DNA of 22,792 nt, taken from CAIQPO01 sp964648275 (GTDB taxonomy: Bacteria > Patescibacteriota > Microgenomatia > UBA1400 > MFAQ01). Below the pieces are notes generated by a model. That model did no database searches, was not told where the DNA came from, and was given only the letters and a program-made list of their open reading frames with translations. The translations under genes and the position numbers were made by a program. Location: assembly GCA_964648275.1 (NCBI GenBank), contig CAZYOB010000017.1:1-22792 (forward strand), given 5' to 3'. The stretch's first letter is position 1; every line of letters begins with the position of its first letter. Below, one piece after another: positions 1 to 9,053 of the stretch.

Positions 1-1284
1 CGGGGTTCTGAGAGCTTTGATCAGACTAAAAGCAACTGCCTTCTTGGCGAGAATGACGGTGATCACTGAAGTAGTCGCAATAATACCAATGGAATATGAA
101 ACCCCCAAATAACCATATTTTATGGCCATGATCGGGAAAAGGAGCCAAGTAAGACCTGTCCACATCATCATAAGCTTGAAGGTAGTTTTAATTCTTCCGG
201 TAGCGTTAAGAAGGTTGGTGAGACTGGTGGAAATGCTTGCCCAGGCTGAGTTGTAGAGATAGATATAGAGAGGAATAATGGCGGGGATCCACTTGGCATA
301 GCGGGGAATTATCCCGGTCATTGGATAGGCAATGAAGCCCATGCCGATAAGAATGGGGAGAGACGCGAGAGACAGGTATTTAAGATTTAGCTCAACTGCC
401 CTGCCCAACTTGACCTCGTCGTGTTGAAGACGGGCGAAGGCGGGGAAGGAAACTTTTGTCAGATTGTCCATGAGTATCCGCAGAGGAAGTCCGGCCCATT
501 TACTGGCCCAACCCAAGTATCCTAGGCCTTGTGTGCCAATAATTTTGGTCAAGATGATTGTCATGCCATCATCTTTGAGAACAGCCAGGAAAGTATTGGC
601 CTGATATGGAAGACCGAATTTTAGGAGAGACTTGAGTGAGTTCTTATATATTCCAATTACCGGCACCCAGGGGAAAACAATGTACATGGCAACAAGACCG
701 ACTACTCCCCTGCCTAAGACAGCAAATGAGAATGCATTTATGCCAAGCCCCTTCCAAGCGGCAAACACGGCAATGCCGTTGAAAGCCAATGTTTCGAGAA
801 TCTGGGGAAGGATAAGTTTATTGAATTTGATCTCTCTTTCAAGAAGAATTGAGGGAATTGTCTTAAGTGAGCTGAGGAAGAAGGAAATGCCCATGGCATA
901 TAGCAGGAATATCCCATCCGGACCGATATTGTATTGGCTTTTGATTATCGGGCTGGCAAGAAAGAGGAGGATGATAAGAGAGACGACCAGGATCTGCTGA
1001 ATTGTGAAGGTGGTGGAGATGTCTTCCTTGGTAAGTTTTTCTTTCTTTTGTATGAGAGCTGCCGCTAAGCCGATGTCGGAGAAATACGCCAGGAAGTTGA
1101 CAACCGAGGAGACTAAATAGAAAACACCATAAGTATTCGGATCGAGAAAAATGGTGAGGGCAAGGGTAGAAGCAAAGGTGATTATCTGGATGATGAAGGT
1201 GCGTGAAACCAGAGCAACCACTCCTGAGACGGAGCGCTGCTTGATATCCTGGGTGGTTAGTTCTTCAAGTTGTTCTCTTTCCAC
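1..1284 (-). CDS. Wzx-type polysaccharide/lipid-linked glycan flippase (partial, 3' end outside window)
   Basis: I translated this frame from the reverse strand; it stays open for 428 codons to the window edge. It is a very hydrophobic multi-pass protein. The N-terminal segment (KQRSVSGVVALVSRTF) followed by LTIFLDPNTYGVFYLVSS is typical of the RfbX/Wzx flippases of the MOP superfamily, which move undecaprenyl-linked oligosaccharides across the inner membrane. Family members are usually about 480 residues, so roughly 50 C-terminal residues lie beyond the edge. The chosen start is a GTG at 1284-1282, because an in-frame TAG sits six codons upstream and the first ATG lies far inside the conserved region. 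The start overlaps the end of the preceding gene by 20 nt. It is the last visible gene of the glycan operon. The family call is firm; the substrate is unknown. Confidence 0.85.
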   Translation of the reverse strand, partial: MEREQLEELTTQDIKQRSVSGVVALVSRTFIIQIITFASTLALTIFLDPNTYGVFYLVSSVVNFLAYFSDIGLAAALIQKKEKLTKEDISTTFTIQQILVVSLIILLFLASPIIKSQYNIGPDGIFLLYAMGISFFLSSLKTIPSILLEREIKFNKLILPQILETLAFNGIAVFAAWKGLGINAFSFAVLGRGVVGLVAMYIVFPWVPVIGIYKNSLKSLLKFGLPYQANTFLAVLKDDGMTIILTKIIGTQGLGYLGWASKWAGLPLRILMDNLTKVSFPAFARLQHDEVKLGRAVELNLKYLSLASLPILIGMGFIAYPMTGIIPRYAKWIPAIIPLYIYLYNSAWASISTSLTNLLNATGRIKTTFKLMMMWTGLTWLLFPIMAIKYGYLGVSYSIGIIATTSVITVILAKKAVAFSLIKALRTP

Positions 1285-2974
1285 GTTTTTGAGCGATTTC
1301 TAAGCAAAGGAAGGCTAGGATAAAAATCCAAGACCCTACAGAAATTATATTGGATATTGACCTTACGGGCGTGTTGGCAAATTCGACGCGCAACTCATGT
1401 ACCCCTGAGACCACTTCTAGAGTCATGGCTCCGTAATAATTGAGGGTGACAGGGACTAAATCATCATCCAGGTAGACAAACCATCCCGGGAAATAAAAGT
1501 TATGGATAGTTAGCTTATCTCCCGTAGTGTTTTCAATCCTGGCTGTGAAATCGAAGGGATTTGAATAATCCACATCAATTTTGGTATCCGGCATCAAGGA
1601 AGTGACTTTTGAGAGTGGGAGTGATATTGGTCTGACAGAGTTCTTGGGAAGAACGGCGTAGTCTTCACTGTGGTTGAGATATGGCGTGGAGACAATTTCA
1701 CCCTGCTCAAGAACTTCCGTGGGCAAGAACCTCCTTAGATAGTAATTGTCATCGTGGCTGAAGAGATCTCCGGGTTGGAAAAAATAGAATCCCATGGCTA
1801 TCGACAAGGCTGAAATCCCCAATACCACATATTTGACCATACGAGGTTTCGGGGACAGGGCGGTTAGAGACAAAACTCCAAGGAGAGGGGTGAATAGTGT
1901 TGTGACCATCAAAATCCTCCAGGGGAATTGAATTTCCTGGGTAAAGGGGAAAACATTCCAGAAAAATGACGAGCGGATATTCATCAGAAAAAGTGCGCCA
2001 AATACCGACACTAGAGATAACGAAATCACCGGTACTAATTTTGTTTTTGAGGAACTTTTTTTAACAACGATAAACAGAGTAACGATTGATACGGCAATAA
2101 AGAGTAAATTTATTATTCCCATCTGGAAGGACATGTCATCATACGTACCCCAATTTGAACTGCCGTATCCCCAAGGAGAGTAAATTAGTTGCTTGATAAA
2201 AGGAAAGTGATCATAGAAATTGAAGGGGCTTGTCTTGGAGAGAAATTGTTTCTCAAAAATAACGGGCAACCAATAGTAGGCGCTGAGTAAAAGGGCGCCA
2301 AGTCCTGAGAGTAGTTGAAGAAATAGTGATTTAAAGTTCCTTGAGATAAATGAGTAGCCGAGAGCGGTGAGGTAGATAAAGGGGAGAACTAAAATCGTTG
2401 CAGGCTGGTGAGTGAGAACCAGAATGGCCGTAAAAATCGAGGCAAGAAGGAAATTAACCACAGATGGTTTCTTTACCAACTTGAATAGGAATAACAGGAC
2501 AAAAGGGAAGACTGCGAAGGCAAATGACTCACCCAAAGTTCCTCTAACAAAGAGATTGACTGCCCTGTAAGGCGCCAGACTGTAGACCAGCGCTCCCATG
2601 AGGGCAATTGGAGCTGCGGCAAACTCGAGAGACAGAAGATAAAAACCAATAAATCCCAAAAATAAAGACGAAACCATGACGAGCTTGAAACTCCAAGTCA
2701 GAGATAAACCAAGATTTGAGAGTGAATAAGTCAGATAGTAAGGGATCTGGTAGTTGAATTCCGGAAATGGTGAACCGTACTGGAAATGCATGTCCGGTGC
2801 CCATCGTGGAGGGAATTGCCCAAGAGAAATTGCTTTATGGTATTGATGTAGATTGGCGAGTTGTGTTTCGTCATGAAAGGTGGGCATTCGGGAATCAAAG
2901 AAAGGAAGAACTGCCGGAATAAGACAAATAAGTCCTATCAGGAAAAGGAGGATTTTATTGTTTATTTTTCTCAT
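1265..2974 (-). CDS. GT-C-type membrane protein of the PTPS-related family, copy 1 of 3
   Basis: This 569-residue multi-pass membrane protein belongs to the family annotated '6-pyruvoyl-tetrahydropterin synthase related' (PF10131-type). The name is misleading, because the proteins resemble GT-C glycosyltransferases. After the first membrane segment an HDE acidic motif (residues 34-36) is followed by PPRWAPDMHFQYGSPFPEFN. This is the position of the first extracytoplasmic loop, where GT-C enzymes carry their catalytic acid. The C-terminal soluble part has the NFYFPGWFVYLDD signature near residue 495, then a last membrane helix. It is the most divergent of three tandem paralogs, having HDE where the others have HDD. 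It overlaps the gene before it by 20 nt and the flippase after it by 20 nt. Likely role: transfer of a sugar from a polyprenyl-phosphate donor outside the membrane. Donor and acceptor cannot be read from the sequence. Confidence 0.8.
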   Translation of the reverse strand: MRKINNKILLFLIGLICLIPAVLPFFDSRMPTFHDETQLANLHQYHKAISLGQFPPRWAPDMHFQYGSPFPEFNYQIPYYLTYSLSNLGLSLTWSFKLVMVSSLFLGFIGFYLLSLEFAAAPIALMGALVYSLAPYRAVNLFVRGTLGESFAFAVFPFVLLFLFKLVKKPSVVNFLLASIFTAILVLTHQPATILVLPFIYLTALGYSFISRNFKSLFLQLLSGLGALLLSAYYWLPVIFEKQFLSKTSPFNFYDHFPFIKQLIYSPWGYGSSNWGTYDDMSFQMGIINLLFIAVSIVTLFIVVKKSSSKTKLVPVISLSLVSVFGALFLMNIRSSFFWNVFPFTQEIQFPWRILMVTTLFTPLLGVLSLTALSPKPRMVKYVVLGISALSIAMGFYFFQPGDLFSHDDNYYLRRFLPTEVLEQGEIVSTPYLNHSEDYAVLPKNSVRPISLPLSKVTSLMPDTKIDVDYSNPFDFTARIENTTGDKLTIHNFYFPGWFVYLDDDLVPVTLNYYGAMTLEVVSGVHELRVEFANTPVRSISNIISVGSWIFILAFLCLEIAQKRGKRTT

Positions 2975-4619
2975 AGGTAAATATGCACCAGGTTAACAAG
3001 CCAAGAGCCGAGATAAATGTCAGTAAATTCCCCACTGTTCTTATCGGAGTATTCTCAAAGAATCCCTGGACCAGATGGTGCCCTGCTGTTAATTCTACCG
3101 TGATTAAGCCTAAATCATTGTCATATTCAAAATTCATGACTTCCGGGGAACGATTCTGGTGTAGTTCCCATCCCGGGAAATAGACGACCGGGAACTGGAT
3201 CGTGGCCGAATCGGTATAAATATCAAATTCTGAGCTAAAGTAAGCCGTCCGTTTATCAAAATAATTAATGCTGACCCTGCCGGTGAGGATCTGGGGAGAA
3301 TCGGGGGCTATCTCCTGGGGAATTGCAGTCGATGATTTGGGAAGATAGTCCAGTAAGGCAGCTTTTGACTGATTGGCGAATTCACCTCCGGATAATTTAA
3401 TACCGTCGGTCATTTCGGGTGACAGGCGGCCGAATCTGAAGTAACCAAAGTTCAAGGCGACCAACAGGATGATGGTCGCAATACTCAGCCAACGGTATTT
3501 ATTGTAGTTTTCCGAAATGGCAGCAAGGATCCAAGAAGTAAAGAGAGCGAATACACCTAGGAACCTCCAGGGGAACTGAACATAAGCGAGGGATGGAATA
3601 GCGTTCCAGATATAGAAGGATTTACTGTGTGACATCAGTAGAACACCCATGGCTAGCACCCAGATAGTCAGGTATTCAAGTCTCTTACCGGTCAACTTCT
3701 TCGAAAGAAGGATCAGAGGCAGAATTACCAGAGCGGCTATTGGCAAGAAGCCAATGAAAAATGATATCTGGCCACCGGGACCAATATTTTCGGATCCAAA
3801 GCCCCATCTTAAGTCGAGAAAGATTTGCTTTAGAGAAATGAAGTGATTTTGAAAATTATAATAATCAGAGATCAGAAATTCGGTATGGGCAAGTCCTTTT
3901 TCAAAAATGACCGGGAGGAGGAAAAACGCAGAGAGACCAAACCCCAGCACTGCTCCCAAAGAGAGGTGAATAATTTTCTTGACCGAAAATTTGTGAGTGT
4001 ACAGGAACAGAAGAGTAAGGATGATAAAAAGTGGGGCACTGATCATGGTGGTAATGTTGTGAGTGGAAAAGAGAGCGCCGACAGAGAGGGCAAGAAGCGC
4101 AGTCTTTGTCGGTTTGGGGTCTTTGATGACCGAAATAATACCGGCTGCTACTAACGGCAGAAGAGCAAGAGCAAAGCTTTCCGATAGAGCGCCGCGGACA
4201 AATAGGTCAAGAGCTCTGTATGGAACAAAGATGTAGGCAAGAGCACCGACAAGAGCGGACAATGGCAGGAAAAGTTGGGCAAAAAGATAATAAGCAAAAA
4301 CTCCGGAGGCAATAAGGCAGATGAGAATGAGTGCTTTGACAGTAACGATAAAGCCAAACCCAAGAGTCTTTATCAGTCCCCCCAAGTAATATGGAAAGGC
4401 TGAGTAAAAGTTATACATGGGCTGACCGTAGCCTGCACCCATGTCAGGAGACCAGCGGCAAGGGATCTGTCCGTCCTTGAGACATCGATCCATTTCATAA
4501 ACTCTCATTACCTGAAGATCATCATGCATGGTGAAGTATCCGGGACGGAAAAGTTGCCAGGAAGCGGCAATACTAAGCAGGATGATGAGGATAATGTTCC
4601 TTAAGTGAGTTTTATTCAT
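2955..4619 (-). CDS. GT-C-type membrane protein of the PTPS-related family, copy 2 of 3
   Basis: This 554-residue polytopic membrane protein is clearly paralogous to the genes on both sides. The first loop carries RPGYFTMHDDLQ (residues 25-36, acidic pair D33-D34), followed by QIPCRWSPDMGAGYGQP and an N-x-Y-x3-PYYL segment. A further shared motif, VPYRALDLFVRGALSESFA, lies around residues 130-150. The C-terminal domain contains YFPGWELHQN and ends with a membrane helix and a basic tail. The motifs place it in the PF10131-type membrane family, thought to be GT-C glycosyltransferases using lipid-phosphate sugars on the outer face of the membrane. It overlaps copy 3 by 8 nt and copy 1 by 20 nt. 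It is closer to copy 3 than to copy 1 (shared RPGYF-MHDDLQ and IPCRW), suggesting a recent duplication. Substrates are unknown. Confidence 0.8.
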   Translation of the reverse strand: MNKTHLRNIILIILLSIAASWQLFRPGYFTMHDDLQVMRVYEMDRCLKDGQIPCRWSPDMGAGYGQPMYNFYSAFPYYLGGLIKTLGFGFIVTVKALILICLIASGVFAYYLFAQLFLPLSALVGALAYIFVPYRALDLFVRGALSESFALALLPLVAAGIISVIKDPKPTKTALLALSVGALFSTHNITTMISAPLFIILTLLFLYTHKFSVKKIIHLSLGAVLGFGLSAFFLLPVIFEKGLAHTEFLISDYYNFQNHFISLKQIFLDLRWGFGSENIGPGGQISFFIGFLPIAALVILPLILLSKKLTGKRLEYLTIWVLAMGVLLMSHSKSFYIWNAIPSLAYVQFPWRFLGVFALFTSWILAAISENYNKYRWLSIATIILLVALNFGYFRFGRLSPEMTDGIKLSGGEFANQSKAALLDYLPKSSTAIPQEIAPDSPQILTGRVSINYFDKRTAYFSSEFDIYTDSATIQFPVVYFPGWELHQNRSPEVMNFEYDNDLGLITVELTAGHHLVQGFFENTPIRTVGNLLTFISALGLLTWCIFTYEKNKQ

Positions 4620-6279
4620 GAGTTTTTCTTTTAAGGACGACTACTGTAGAGATAATAGCGATGAATGAGATCGTGTTGCTCAGCATTCTAACCGGAGTGT
4701 CTTTCAGGCCGGCTTCTATGTTAAATTTTCCCGGAGCGAGAGATAAAAACATTATGCCATCAGAGCCATAGCTGACATCCGATCTCTTGCCGTTCACCCT
4801 GACTTCCCAACCGGGGAAATACAATCGGTTTAGTCTTAAGGTGGCGTCTTTCATGGTTTCAAAGTCGAATGAGAGGTGAGTGGCGGTGGAGATGTAGTTG
4901 GTGACCGAGCTTTCTTTTGCCGAGGATGTGGGAAGTACCGGAGCAGGAGCGTTAGGAGGAGTATTGGCGGAAGTGGGAAGATAGTCGAAGATACTGATAG
5001 TCATTTGCCTATCAAAAAAGTTCCCGGAAAACTTTTCTTGTTCTGAAAGATTTAACCACCTTAGGGGTCTGAAGAAAGACACCGAAAAAACGAACAACAC
5101 AATGGTGATGGCTACAAGGATCCAATTGGCAATATTTTTTTGAACTCCTTTGAGTGAATATCCTATGGCTAGGGCAAAGAAGAAGTTAGCTAATACTAAA
5201 AATCTCCAAGGAAATTGCAGGTAGATAAGAGGTGAGGCCAGTGACCAGACGAAGGAAGATTTTTCGTGAGCCATGAAAGCGGCAAAAAGTCCGAATACCA
5301 GCAAGAGCATAATCTGAGAGGAGAGCTTTAATCTTTTTTGAAAGAAACGACGGATAACAATAAGAAGAGTGAGAACCACCAGAAGTAAAAGGATGGGACT
5401 GAAGAAAAAAGAGAGGTCATCGGTGGGACCGATCTCGGAAGAACCATATCCCCAAAACGAGGTGAAAAATAATTGTTTGAAAGATATGAAGTGTGCCCTG
5501 TAATCGAAATATCCGCCGATCATGCTCTCGGTGTGAGCGAATTGCTTTTCAAAAACTACCGGAATCATGAAAAAGGCCGACAAAGCACTCCCCCATAAGA
5601 CGGAGAGGGATAGCCACTTTACCGAAGCAAATATTTTTTTGACCAGATCCCCTTCTTTTTGGATGAACAGTAACACTCCCCACAAAAGAGCAAAGGGAGT
5701 AAAGATCAGAGTAGTGACGTTGTGGGTAGCCATAAGCAGACCCCAGAATACTCCCGTTAAAGCGAGACTCTTAACATTTGGTTTTTCTACCAGCCTTTTT
5801 ATTCCTAATAAGATAAGGGGCATGAAGACAAAGGCCCACGACTCCCCCATAGCACCACGAGAATAGAGGTCGGAGGCTCTATAAGGAACGTAGGCGTAGA
5901 CAAAGGCGGAGAGGAGAGCTGAGGCCGTACTCCCAAAGATCTTTTTTGCCAGAGCAAACATGGTGAGATTCCCTAATACTAGGGAGAGAGCAAAGCCTAT
6001 TTTTACCGAGTCAAAGATGCCGACTCCAAGCAGATTTATCAGAGACATTAGATAGTAAGGCAGAGGACCGTAGTAGTTGAACTGAGGGTAACCATAACCA
6101 TAGCCCATGTCTGCTACCCAACGACAAGGTATCTGAAATTCCTTAAAGCACTCGGTCATACCGAAGACCCTGACTGCCTGCAAGTCATCATGCATGGGAA
6201 AGTAGCCCGGTCGCATAAGACTGATGACGGTGGGCAGTGAGAGAAGAATGACTAATATGTATGGCAGGAGTCGTTTCAT
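4612..6279 (-). CDS. GT-C-type membrane protein of the PTPS-related family, copy 3 of 3
   Basis: A 555-residue polytopic membrane protein of the same family as the next two genes downstream. It has RPGYFPMHDDLQ, QIPCRWVADMGYGYGYP, VPYRASDLYSRGAMGES and, near the C-terminus, YFPGWEVRVNG, then a terminal helix and basic tail. The open frame can be extended to a TTG at 6291. I prefer the ATG at 6279 (MKRLLPYIL), because it forms an ATGA overlap with the stop of the upstream gene, the junction type used several times in this operon. The acidic HDD pair in the first loop is the likely GT-C catalytic site. The role is inferred to be extracytoplasmic glycosyl transfer in surface glycan synthesis. 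Three consecutive copies suggest three different linkages or acceptors rather than a dosage effect. Confidence 0.8.
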   Translation of the reverse strand: MKRLLPYILVILLSLPTVISLMRPGYFPMHDDLQAVRVFGMTECFKEFQIPCRWVADMGYGYGYPQFNYYGPLPYYLMSLINLLGVGIFDSVKIGFALSLVLGNLTMFALAKKIFGSTASALLSAFVYAYVPYRASDLYSRGAMGESWAFVFMPLILLGIKRLVEKPNVKSLALTGVFWGLLMATHNVTTLIFTPFALLWGVLLFIQKEGDLVKKIFASVKWLSLSVLWGSALSAFFMIPVVFEKQFAHTESMIGGYFDYRAHFISFKQLFFTSFWGYGSSEIGPTDDLSFFFSPILLLLVVLTLLIVIRRFFQKRLKLSSQIMLLLVFGLFAAFMAHEKSSFVWSLASPLIYLQFPWRFLVLANFFFALAIGYSLKGVQKNIANWILVAITIVLFVFSVSFFRPLRWLNLSEQEKFSGNFFDRQMTISIFDYLPTSANTPPNAPAPVLPTSSAKESSVTNYISTATHLSFDFETMKDATLRLNRLYFPGWEVRVNGKRSDVSYGSDGIMFLSLAPGKFNIEAGLKDTPVRMLSNTISFIAIISTVVVLKRKTHE

Positions 6280-7769
6280 TTGAGTTGCCAAAACTGGAGA
6301 TATTCCCTGGTGCCATCAAGTCTCTCTGTCTTGGGATACTCGGAAATAAGGGTAAGTTTTTCCAATTCGGCAGGGGGAAGATGGTTGCGGCTTTTGTTGA
6401 TAAGAAGGAATCTTTTATTTTCCAGGCTGGTATTGACGAGGCCTTCCGGAAGACGATTCACATCGGGTGGGCTACCGACAATGATTATGTCTTTGTGTCC
6501 TTCCGTATATATCTGAAGTCCATCAGGTAAGGTTCCAAAAAAACCTTCGGTAAAGACGACAATCTTGTTACCCTGCCTTTCAAGGTCAATTAAATATTCA
6601 GCCACTTCTTTTTGACCCCACCCTGCAGCCCATTCCTCCAGGTAACCACTTCTCATGTCGTATGACATAGGCACCTTCGAGGGATCGATCAGAAGCATTG
6701 CCGACATCACTATCGGTACAGCAATAATGATGGGGATGATAGCTTTGATGAGAGTACCCTTTCTGCTAGCCAACCACAATAGACCAACAGCGATTATCGG
6801 GATAAAAAGATCAACGGCATATAGAACGTAACGACTGGTATAAACTTTGGCAATTGATGCTTGAGCAATAATAGGGATGATCCCTGCCGTTAAAAGAAGC
6901 AGAGTCCCCTTAATTTTTTTCTTATCGAAAAACCCTAAAACCAGGGTTACCAATACGGTGGGGGTGAATAGTAGCCACAGCCAAGTAAAGGTGGTCTTGA
7001 TATTGCCGACAAAAGGATTCAGAGGATGGGTCAGGACTTCCGAAAACGAAAATACATAATCTTGATTTCGTGAGCCGATCATACCGAATCCCGGTCCCAG
7101 TCTGAGTATCGAATAGATCCCTTGAGAGATGATAATTATCGCTAAGGCGCCGAACAGAATGTTTTTTATATTCTTTTTTATTTCAGAGAAATTATTGAAA
7201 AAGAGAAATGACACTACCAGCCAAACATAGAAAAAGATCGCCGGTGACTTGGTAATGAGTCCACCACCAAGAGAAAAACCTACAAACATGGCATGATCAA
7301 GACGGCGAGTTTTCGCGAAGAGGATCGACAAGGATAAGGTCCAGATACCAAACATTGCCAGGAGGCTATCGACCAAGGCCATTCGATCAAAGAACACAGT
7401 GAATGGAAGAATAACGTATATCAGAGAGGAGATGGAGGCTAATAAAACAGAATCAAAAAGAAGAAACGTCAAAAAAGCCAGTCCGACCATACTGCCCACG
7501 CCGGCAATGATTGAGATCAAACGACCGGCTATCAGAGGATCTGAGAAAAATTTCAGGAAAGGAATGGTCAGCCACATCTGCAGAGGTTGTTTACCGTCAG
7601 ATAGGGGTAAAAAACGAAGGGTTGCTTCGGCCTTCATTATTTGAGACCAGCGAATATATATCGCCTCGTCGACAAAGACCGGGATGGAGGTGAGATTTAC
7701 GAGACGAAAGATCGCAAAAAGCATAGCGGAGACGACAAAGATTACCGTGGCAATTTTAAATTTTTTCAT
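6276..7769 (-). CDS. GT39/ArnT-like GT-C membrane glycosyltransferase
   Basis: A 497-residue protein with many hydrophobic segments and a DE acidic pair in the first loop (VFVDEAIYIRWSQIM, about residues 30-45). This is the hallmark of the dolichyl-phosphate-mannose-protein mannosyltransferase/ArnT group (GT39/GT83, PMT_2). The following KQPLQMWLTIPFLKFF matches the K-P-P-L-x2-W loop of that group. Such enzymes transfer a sugar from a polyprenyl-phosphate carrier on the outer side of the membrane. The last 100 residues form a soluble C-terminal tail. The start overlaps the GT2 gene upstream by 14 nt, and its stop shares ATGA with copy 3 of the PTPS-related set. The neighbouring GT2 of the DPM1 type could supply its lipid-linked sugar. 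Acceptor and sugar identity are not visible. Confidence 0.8.
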   Translation of the reverse strand: MKKFKIATVIFVVSAMLFAIFRLVNLTSIPVFVDEAIYIRWSQIMKAEATLRFLPLSDGKQPLQMWLTIPFLKFFSDPLIAGRLISIIAGVGSMVGLAFLTFLLFDSVLLASISSLIYVILPFTVFFDRMALVDSLLAMFGIWTLSLSILFAKTRRLDHAMFVGFSLGGGLITKSPAIFFYVWLVVSFLFFNNFSEIKKNIKNILFGALAIIIISQGIYSILRLGPGFGMIGSRNQDYVFSFSEVLTHPLNPFVGNIKTTFTWLWLLFTPTVLVTLVLGFFDKKKIKGTLLLLTAGIIPIIAQASIAKVYTSRYVLYAVDLFIPIIAVGLLWLASRKGTLIKAIIPIIIAVPIVMSAMLLIDPSKVPMSYDMRSGYLEEWAAGWGQKEVAEYLIDLERQGNKIVVFTEGFFGTLPDGLQIYTEGHKDIIIVGSPPDVNRLPEGLVNTSLENKRFLLINKSRNHLPPAELEKLTLISEYPKTERLDGTREYLQFWQLK

Positions 7770-8511
7770 ATTTTCCGGCAGAATCGTTCATCTTGACCAT
7801 GAGTATTTGTTTTAACATGTCGACTGATTCTTTGACAAAGTTCCTTTGCTTGCCAGTGGAGGTATCTTCATCTCTCCATTTGACCTCAACTTCTTTAAGA
7901 TTGGCGCCGACTTTTTCGGCCATGTAGAGAAGCTCTACGTCAAAGGCGGAGACCACCCAACCTTTGGAAAGATTGTTTTTTAGTACTTCAAGTTTCGGGA
8001 AGATCCTTTTTAATACTTCCGACTTGTATGCCTTGAAGCCGCACTGGGTGTCGGAGACATGCCTTAAAAGAAAAATACTTCTAACGGTTCGGAAACCCCA
8101 AGAGGTAAGTTGTCGATACCAGGGGAAGTTTTCTCTCAGCTTGCCTCTTGAACCGAAGACTACGTCGTATCCCTTACCAAACCAGGGGTAGAGCTTATCA
8201 AACTCATTCAGTGGAGTTGACTGATCCATATCGGTGGTGAGAATGATCTCTCCTGTGGCATGTTTAATACCGTTTAATAAACCTGCGGCTTTTCCTCCGT
8301 GGCTCCCATGGATCAGCTTGAAGTCTTTATTCTTTTCAACAAATTTCTTGATGATCTGGTCTCCCCCATCGGTCGAGCCATCGTCGTTGATGATGACTTC
8401 CCAGGAAAAATCGACACTCTTAAGATACTGGTGCATTTGTTCCAGAACTCCTCTTTGTAGATTCTCTTTTTCGTTATAGTTGGTGATGACAACGGATAGT
8501 TTAGGTTTCAT
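7756..8511 (-). CDS. GT2 glycosyltransferase, dolichyl/polyprenyl-phosphate sugar synthase type
   Basis: A 251-residue soluble GT-A fold enzyme. The GT2 signatures are visible: SVVITNYNE (residues 6-14), NDDGSTDGG (42-50), the metal-binding DMD motif (94-96), DVVFGSR, and the QCGFKAY motif characteristic of dolichyl-phosphate glucosyl/mannosyl synthases (ALG5/DPM1 branch). These enzymes transfer a sugar from a nucleotide donor to polyprenyl phosphate on the cytoplasmic side, making the donor that GT-C enzymes use outside. There is no C-terminal hydrophobic pair, so it is probably a peripheral protein. The ATG lies in the ATGA overlap with the end of orn, and the stop overlaps the GT39-like gene by 14 nt. 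This implies co-translation. The sugar is not determinable. Confidence 0.85.
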   Translation of the reverse strand: MKPKLSVVITNYNEKENLQRGVLEQMHQYLKSVDFSWEVIINDDGSTDGGDQIIKKFVEKNKDFKLIHGSHGGKAAGLLNGIKHATGEIILTTDMDQSTPLNEFDKLYPWFGKGYDVVFGSRGKLRENFPWYRQLTSWGFRTVRSIFLLRHVSDTQCGFKAYKSEVLKRIFPKLEVLKNNLSKGWVVSAFDVELLYMAEKVGANLKEVEVKWRDEDTSTGKQRNFVKESVDMLKQILMVKMNDSAGKYEKI

Positions 8512-9053
8512 GGGTTTTTGAGGATGTTCTCTTTATAGTATTTTAACTCAGCAATTGAATCGAGGATGTCGTCATGGGCTCGATGGGCTTTCGCCCTGGA
8601 GAATTCAGGGAGATTGGGATACCAGTGAAAGGCGGCTTCTTTAAACGTATCTACGTCGAGAATGTGGTGGTGAAGATAGCCATAAACTTTAGGCATGTGA
8701 TGGTAGAGAAATAGCCGGTCTACATGGACAGAGCAGCCTGCAAGAACTCCTGATTGGGGGGCACAGTGTTTTTTGATGAAAGATAGGGTCTTTCTTTCTG
8801 CATTATCAAGAGTGATGTCGGAGAGCTTGATCTCTTCAAGTAAACCGGATTGAGTAAAATGCTCCTTGTACCAATTACCCATTTCATCCAAGACTTTTTT
8901 AGGCTGATGAATAACAATATCAGGACCTTCATCTAAGACGTTCAACTGGAAGTCGGTAATGAGAGAGGCGATCTCAATAATAGTGCCCTTTTGGGGATCC
9001 AGGTCGGTCATCTCGAGGTCGAGCCAGACAAAAGGCTGAGGCGTGGTAATCAT
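8508..9053 (-). CDS. orn: Oligoribonuclease
   Basis: A 181-residue DEDDh 3'-5' exoribonuclease, the same length as E. coli Orn. It degrades 2-5 nt nanoRNAs and, in bacteria using c-di-GMP, pGpG. The start is set at ATG 9053 rather than the longer frame to 9101, because it gives an ATGA overlap with the upstream stop and the usual N-terminus. Visible motifs: FVWLDLEMTDLD with D12 and E14; IIEIASLITD; AGCSVHVDRLFL with D112; and KAHRAHDDILDSI, giving the general-base His (H157) and final Asp (D161 or D162). The downstream gene starts in its stop codon (ATGA). A housekeeping RNase inside a glycosyltransferase operon, coupled on both sides, is odd. The family call is very secure. Confidence 0.95.
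   Translation of the reverse strand: MITTPQPFVWLDLEMTDLDPQKGTIIEIASLITDFQLNVLDEGPDIVIHQPKKVLDEMGNWYKEHFTQSGLLEEIKLSDITLDNAERKTLSFIKKHCAPQSGVLAGCSVHVDRLFLYHHMPKVYGYLHHHILDVDTFKEAAFHWYPNLPEFSRAKAHRAHDDILDSIAELKYYKENILKNP

Noticed and set aside
632..1000. A 122-codon plus-strand open frame in the first kilobase
   Set aside because: It is the shadow of the flippase reading frame on minus, which has membrane-protein composition and family motifs.
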